Virus record (IMG/VR): IMGVR_UViG_3300007351_000060
Span: 1-22,493 of that record
Direction: 5' to 3' (one strand)
Length of the DNA: 22,493 bases
DNA from: a virus
This document shows, piece after piece, positions 22,350 through 22,493 of the stretch (position 1 is the stretch's first letter; the number at the start of each line of letters is the position of its first letter). Below the pieces are notes generated by a model, which worked only from the letters and a program-made list of their open reading frames with translations, ran no database searches and was not told where the DNA came from. The position numbers and the translations under genes are program-made.

Positions 22350-22493
22350 ATGGGGATATACGAGCGCCTCTTGGCATTGTTAAAAACGATAAATTATAAA
22401 GGATATGTGACTCCCATTAAAAATTTCGTCTTAAAAAGTTATCCTGAAGGCCAGGTAACGCAATGGTTTGGTGAGAACCCGAATCTTTATGCC
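22350..22493 (+). CDS. Start of a probable M23-type peptidase or lysin gene (3' end missing)
   Basis: An open frame of 48 codons runs from ATG 22350 to the end of the window. Its last part, EGQVTQWFGENPNLYA, resembles the opening strand of M23 (lysostaphin-type) peptidase domains. These often read TQxFGENPxxY just before the His ligand of the active site. The catalytic residues lie beyond the window, so activity cannot be judged. The first 30 residues lack a signal peptide, as expected for a phage endolysin or virion-bound peptidase. No Shine-Dalgarno motif precedes the start. Confidence 0.5.
   Translation, partial: MGIYERLLALLKTINYKGYVTPIKNFVLKSYPEGQVTQWFGENPNLYA

Noticed and set aside
1-22493. 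Alternative genetic code (TGA or TAG recoded)
   Set aside because: TGA ends several genes within ATGA overlaps and TAG ends others (2701, 6619, 14640, 20209), so standard stops are in use.
1-22493. tRNA genes, CRISPR arrays or insertion sequences
   Set aside because: No T-arm-like GTTCGAATC sequences, no regularly spaced repeats and no transposase or terminal repeats were seen by eye.

Overview
The window looks like a metagenomic contig from a short-tailed (podovirus-like) tailed phage. The host is inferred to be a candidate-phyla-radiation bacterium (Patescibacteria, probably Parcubacteria-like). The host call rests on two things: a fibre-like protein at 7846-9291 carrying GIGTTTP and GIGTTSPYAKLSVVG units with Ala-Thr-Ser strings, and a secreted peptidoglycan-binding protein at 20735-21631 with a GYFGPMTRSKA motif. 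I know both styles from Parcubacteria surface proteins. TAA, TAG and TGA all act as stops, so the code is standard and the TGA-recoding candidate phyla are unlikely hosts. Bases 1-60 are an Illumina adapter, not biology.

Layout, left to right. 61-1743: the end of a probable portal gene and four small unknown genes. 1744-1909: a non-coding block with a branched RNA fold and an intrinsic terminator. 1910-4194: capsid module (scaffold-like protein, small decoration-like protein, major capsid candidate). 4195-7839: a large repeat-rich beta protein and small structural genes. 7846-10674: four genes in a row with N-terminal export or membrane signals (fibre-like, one-TM protein, LamG lectin-like, TM plus coiled coil). 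10671-14640: head-tail connector candidate, tail nozzle candidate and a tail fibre. 14711-20209: three large genes in the position of podovirus ejection proteins, the last carrying a zinc-protease motif. Most plus-strand genes are coupled by ATGA or TAATG overlaps and have A-rich leaders with no clear Shine-Dalgarno sequence.

20206-21631 is a compact minus-strand operon read against the structural genes: a secreted peptidoglycan-binding protein followed by three single-TM mini-proteins, the last only 50 residues. It probably acts at the cell envelope (lysis, exclusion or surface modification), but its function is unknown.

21632-22349 is a 718-base non-coding region between this operon and a plus-strand gene, starting at 22350, that resembles the start of an M23-type peptidase. 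It holds divergent promoter candidates, a leader hairpin whose whole loop is complementary to a nearby segment, several terminators, and a candidate pseudoknotted RNA on the minus strand ending in a terminator that competes with its main stem. This region and the mini-operon beside it are the best candidates for something undescribed. All functional calls are from reading the sequence; no searches or folding programs were run.
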